In this document: positions 61,069-64,000 of the stretch, in pieces
Numbering within the stretch: the first letter of the stretch is position 1
Layout: the number at the start of each line of letters is the position of its first letter
NCBI RefSeq assembly: GCF_900582195.1
Contig: NZ_UTHA01000050.1
Coordinates: 62,001-126,000 of the forward strand
DNA length: 64,000 bases
From: Pseudomonas viridiflava
GTDB lineage: Bacteria; Pseudomonadota; Gammaproteobacteria; Pseudomonadales; Pseudomonadaceae
Direction: 5' to 3'
The notes under the pieces: model-generated
Databases searched by the model: none
Told to the model about the DNA's origin: nothing
The model's input: the letters and a program-made list of their open reading frames with translations, nothing else
Program-made: the position numbers and the translations under genes

Positions 61069-62667
61069 ATGCGCCATACCTTGATTTGTTCCGCATTGCT
61101 GGGCGCCGGCCTGTTGGCCGCTTCGTCCGCCAGTTTCGCCGCCAGCAAAAGTCTGGTGTTCTGCTCTGAAGGCAGCCCGGCGGGCTTCGATACCGCGCAG
61201 TACACGACGGCCACCGATAACGACGCCGCCGAACCGATCTACAACCGCCTGGTCGAGTTCGAAAAAGGCGCGACCAATGTCGTACCTGGTCTGGCGACCA
61301 CGTGGGATATTTCCGAGGATGGTCTCAAGTACACTTTTCACCTGCGTGAAGGTGTGAAGTTTCATACAACGCCATACTTCAAACCGACCCGCGATTTCAA
61401 CGCCGATGACGTGCTGTTCACGTTTAATCGCATGCTCGATGCCCAGCAACCTTTCCGTAAGGCTTATCCAACCGAATTCCCGTACTTCAACGGGATGAGC
61501 CTGAACAAGAACATCGCCAAGGTCGAGAAGACCGGGCCGCTGACCGTGGAATTCACGCTCAACAGCGTCGACGCCGCGTTCATCCAGAACATCGCCATGA
61601 GCTTCGCCGCCATCCTGTCCGCCGAATACGCCGACAAACTGCTAGCCGAGGGCAAGCCGAGCGACATCAACCAGAAACCGATCGGCACCGGGCCGTTCGT
61701 GTTCAAGAGTTACCAGAAAGACTCGAACATCCGTTACACCGGTAATAAACAATACTGGGATCCTAGCCGGGTCAAACTCGACAACCTGATCTTCGCGATC
61801 AACACCGACGCCTCGGTGCGCGTGCAGAAGCTCAAGGCCGGCGAATGCCAGATCACCCTGCATCCGCGCCCTGCCGATGTTGAAGCGCTGAAGGCCGACC
61901 CGAAGCTGCAACTGATCTCCAAGCCGGGTTTCAACCTCGGCTACATCGCCTATAACGTCCGCCACAAGCCCTTCGACCAGCTCGAAGTGCGTCAGGCGCT
62001 GGACATGGCGGTGAATAAACAAGGGATTCTCAACGCTGTTTATCAAGGCGCCGGCCAACTGGCTGTCAACGCCATGCCTCCGACCCAATGGTCCTACGAC
62101 GACAGCATCAAAGACGCCGCCTACAACCCGGAAAAAGCCAAAGAGTTGCTCAAGGCTGCCGGCGTCAAGGAGGGCACCGAGATCACCCTGTGGGCGATGC
62201 CGGTGCAGCGCCCTTACAACCCGAACGCCAAGCTGATGGCCGAAATGCTCCAGGCAGACTGGGCCAAGATCGGTCTGAAAGTGAAGATCGTCAGCTACGA
62301 ATGGGGCGAGTACATCAAGCGCACCAAAAATGGCGAGCACGACATCAGCCTGATCGGCTGGACCGGTGACAACGGTGACCCGGACAACTGGCTCGGCACG
62401 CTGTACAGCTGCGACGCCATCGGCGGCAACAACTATTCCATGTGGTGCGATCCGGCATACGACAAGCTGATCAAACAGGCCAAGGTCGTCACCGACCGCG
62501 ACCAGCGCACCGAGCTCTACAAACAGGCCCAGCAATTGCTTAAACAGCAAGTGCCGATCACGCCTGTGGCCCACTCGACGGTCAACCAACCGTTAAGCGC
62601 GAGGATCGAAGGGTTCAAAGTCAGCCCGTTCGGTCGCAACGTGTTCTCGGGTGTCGGTATCGATTAA
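61069..62667 (+). CDS. dppA: Dipeptide ABC transporter substrate-binding protein, third copy
   Basis: 532 aa, signal peptide of about 25 residues (LLAASSASFA). SBP_bac_5 fold. Around residues 330-400 it is nearly identical to copy 2 (WAMPVQRPYNPNAKLMAEML), while further on (GEHD, LYSC, WCDPAYDKL, QVPITP) it follows copy 1, a mosaic pattern. N-terminal YTTATDNDAAEPIYNRL is its own. GAGGGAG precedes the ATG. Upstream of the OpdP-like porin. Confidence 0.93.
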   Translation: MRHTLICSALLGAGLLAASSASFAASKSLVFCSEGSPAGFDTAQYTTATDNDAAEPIYNRLVEFEKGATNVVPGLATTWDISEDGLKYTFHLREGVKFHTTPYFKPTRDFNADDVLFTFNRMLDAQQPFRKAYPTEFPYFNGMSLNKNIAKVEKTGPLTVEFTLNSVDAAFIQNIAMSFAAILSAEYADKLLAEGKPSDINQKPIGTGPFVFKSYQKDSNIRYTGNKQYWDPSRVKLDNLIFAINTDASVRVQKLKAGECQITLHPRPADVEALKADPKLQLISKPGFNLGYIAYNVRHKPFDQLEVRQALDMAVNKQGILNAVYQGAGQLAVNAMPPTQWSYDDSIKDAAYNPEKAKELLKAAGVKEGTEITLWAMPVQRPYNPNAKLMAEMLQADWAKIGLKVKIVSYEWGEYIKRTKNGEHDISLIGWTGDNGDPDNWLGTLYSCDAIGGNNYSMWCDPAYDKLIKQAKVVTDRDQRTELYKQAQQLLKQQVPITPVAHSTVNQPLSARIEGFKVSPFGRNVFSGVGID

Positions 62668-62751
62668 ACCAGACGATTAGCCGCAACGCTGGGGGGCGCT
62701 GTCTAGCCCCTCACGCAAGCGCTTTGCCGAAATTCGCCAATCCGGCTTTTT

Positions 62752-62763
62752 GCAAACGTTTGC
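62752..62763 (+). promoter_or_regulatory. GCAAACGTTTGC palindrome before the porin gene
   Basis: Perfect 12-bp palindrome, of the form bound by LacI/GalR-family repressors (PurR-like), 80-91 nt upstream of the porin start. No such regulator is in the window. Confidence 0.4.
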
Positions 62764-62842
62764 GATGTGTGAATGAGTTCTAAACCAATAACCGGCATAC
62801 CAAAAAAAGCCGGCATAAAAAGAAAGTAAAGGAGCTTCACCC

Positions 62843-64000
62843 ATGAAACTGAGCAGCACCGCGATACTGGCCCTGGCCATCAGCAGCGTCACCGCCACGG
62901 CGTACGCAGAAACCCAAAGCCAGGCGTTCACCCCGGTGACCGTGAACACCAAGAGCGCCCAGGCAGAAGCGACCGGCTTCGTCGAAGGACAGTCGATCAC
63001 CGGTACGACGCGTAACTGGTACGCCAATGAGCAATTGAAACGTGGAGCCAAGTTCAAGTACCTCAAAAACGGTACAACCGAACTGACTGATCGCCGGATC
63101 AACTGGGTACAAGGCACGATTCTCAAGTACAACTCGGGGTTCACCGAAGGTACTGTCGGCATCAGCACTGAAGTGGCGGTCTACAACGCTGTAGCTCTTG
63201 AGCGTGATCGCAAAAACCTCGCTGCAAACGTCGGTGGGGCGCCGATTCCTAACGTCGCCTCCGGTAACAACCGGACCCTGACCCGAGATGGTGGCGATGC
63301 GGAGGGACAGTGGAGCAAACTGGGTCTGGCCAACGTCAAGGCGCGGGTTTCAAATACCACTCTGACCGCCGGCCGCCAAAACTTCAGCAGCCCGATGGTC
63401 GATGTGATCGGCAACCGCGCTCTTCCTTCGAGCTTCCAAGGTGTCAGCCTGCACAGCGAAGAGTTGGAAAACCTGACCTTCGACATCGCCACGTTCGACA
63501 AGAACTCGCCACGTATGGAAGAAAGCCAGCGCAAGTTCCGCTCCGAATATGCTGACACGCTCATTGAAATTGATCACGTCAACACCGCTGGTATTTCCTA
63601 CCAGCCGTTTGCCAGTCTGAAAACCAGCCTGTGGGCAACTCAGGCTGAAGACATGTGGAAACAGTACTACTTCGGCGCCACCCACGAGCTGGGCGATAGC
63701 CAGATCCTCAGCCTGACCACCGGTCTGAACTACTACAAGACCGTCGATGAGGGCAAAAAGAAGCTGGGCGAAATCGACAACGATACCTACTCGCTGTCGC
63801 TGGGTCTGACTCACCAGGCCCATAGCCTGACGTTTTCGTACCAGGAAATTAACGGTAACGAGTACTTCGACTACCTGCACGAAACCAACGGTATCTACCT
63901 GGCCAACTCCCTGCTCTCGGACTTCAACGGTCCAAACGAGAAATCCTTCCAGGTCGCTTACGGTCTGAACATGGCTGAATATGGCGTGCCAGGCCTGAAG
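62843..64000 (+). CDS. opdP: OprD-family porin, OpdP/OpdD-like (3' end outside window)
   Basis: First 386 codons. Signal peptide cut after residue 22 (TAYA|ETQS), then OprD-family features: ATGFVEGQSITGTTRNWYAN, RINWVQGTILKYNSGFTEG, VSNTTLTAGRQNFSSPMVDV. Such 18-strand porins pass amino acids or small peptides; beside dppA, the glycine-glutamate dipeptide porin OpdP of P. aeruginosa is the best match. AAAGGAG sits 8 nt before ATG 62843. The frame is still open at base 64000. Confidence 0.88.
   Translation, partial: MKLSSTAILALAISSVTATAYAETQSQAFTPVTVNTKSAQAEATGFVEGQSITGTTRNWYANEQLKRGAKFKYLKNGTTELTDRRINWVQGTILKYNSGFTEGTVGISTEVAVYNAVALERDRKNLAANVGGAPIPNVASGNNRTLTRDGGDAEGQWSKLGLANVKARVSNTTLTAGRQNFSSPMVDVIGNRALPSSFQGVSLHSEELENLTFDIATFDKNSPRMEESQRKFRSEYADTLIEIDHVNTAGISYQPFASLKTSLWATQAEDMWKQYYFGATHELGDSQILSLTTGLNYYKTVDEGKKKLGEIDNDTYSLSLGLTHQAHSLTFSYQEINGNEYFDYLHETNGIYLANSLLSDFNGPNEKSFQVAYGLNMAEYGVPGLK

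Noticed and set aside
59299..61449. 716-codon minus-strand frame across two dppA copies
   Set aside because: Antisense shadow; it spans an intrinsic terminator and matches no family.

Overview
The window is a chromosomal segment of a Pseudomonas, most likely of the P. fluorescens group. The basis is gene order and protein similarity recalled from the genus (algW / hisCDG-murA-ibaG-mlaBCDEF / kdsDC-lptCAB-rpoN-hpf-ptsN-rapZ-ptsO / fagA-fumC-orfX-sodA / pmbA-darP-tldD / yhdP-rng-maf-mreDCB / gatCAB / roxSR / dppA-opdP), which follows the P. aeruginosa PA4446-PA4501 neighbourhood, together with many copies of the REP sequence GTGGGAGCGAGC-nn-GCTCGC typical of fluorescent pseudomonads. No tRNA, rRNA, CRISPR array, transposase or prophage gene was seen.

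Layout. 1-0.8 kb: 3' part of algW (periplasmic protease). 0.8-3.9 kb: an accessory pair, a TonB-dependent receptor and a DUF4198 protein, set between algW and hisC and closed by a MITE-like repeat. 3.9-8.7 kb: hisC, hisD, hisG, murA, ibaG (minus strand). 8.8-11.8 kb: mlaFEDCB phospholipid transport operon (minus). 12.1-19.1 kb: Kdo synthesis, LPS transport, sigma-54 and nitrogen-PTS genes (plus). 19.2-23.0 kb: ZIP transporter and the iron-responsive fagA-fumC-orfX-sodA operon with a strong Fur box. 23.1-36.4 kb: peptidase pair, nitrilase, yhdP, rng, maf, mreDCB (minus, except darP). 36.6-39.8 kb: gatCAB (plus). 40-52.4 kb: accessory region with an RlpA-like lipoprotein, a CaCA antiporter with altered ion ligands, a PcaC-like protein, an AEC carrier, a complete galactarate-to-2-oxoglutarate cluster (garD, MFS transporter, semialdehyde dehydrogenase, kdgD, GntR regulator) interrupted by two small paralogous proteins, and an SbmA/YddA-type ABC exporter. 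52.4-55.3 kb: redox sensor pair roxSR and a SIMPL-domain protein. 55.3-57.2 kb: small genes and dispersed repeats. 57.3-64 kb: three tandem dipeptide-binding proteins and the start of an OprD-family porin, cut by the window end.

How the genes work together. Most of the window maintains the envelope: Mla returns phospholipid to the inner membrane, Kds/Lpt make and export LPS, MurA and MreBCD build the wall, YhdP helps lipid traffic, AlgW senses misfolded porins. The accessory parts are uptake systems: metal or siderophore (TonB receptor), sugar acid (galactarate) and dipeptides (DppA paralogs with OpdP-like porin).

The most notable signals are non-coding or in start sites: a terminator-like hairpin nested in a helix that hides the hisD ribosome binding site; a near-perfect inverted repeat covering the start of the TonB receptor; a probable ATT start codon for mreC; a GTTGTA-N8-TACAAC operator at kdgD with a matching half at the GntR gene; a foldback element upstream of the DUF6124 gene; and two unannotated-size small ORFs near 55.5 kb. 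All functional assignments come from reading the translations; no database search was run.
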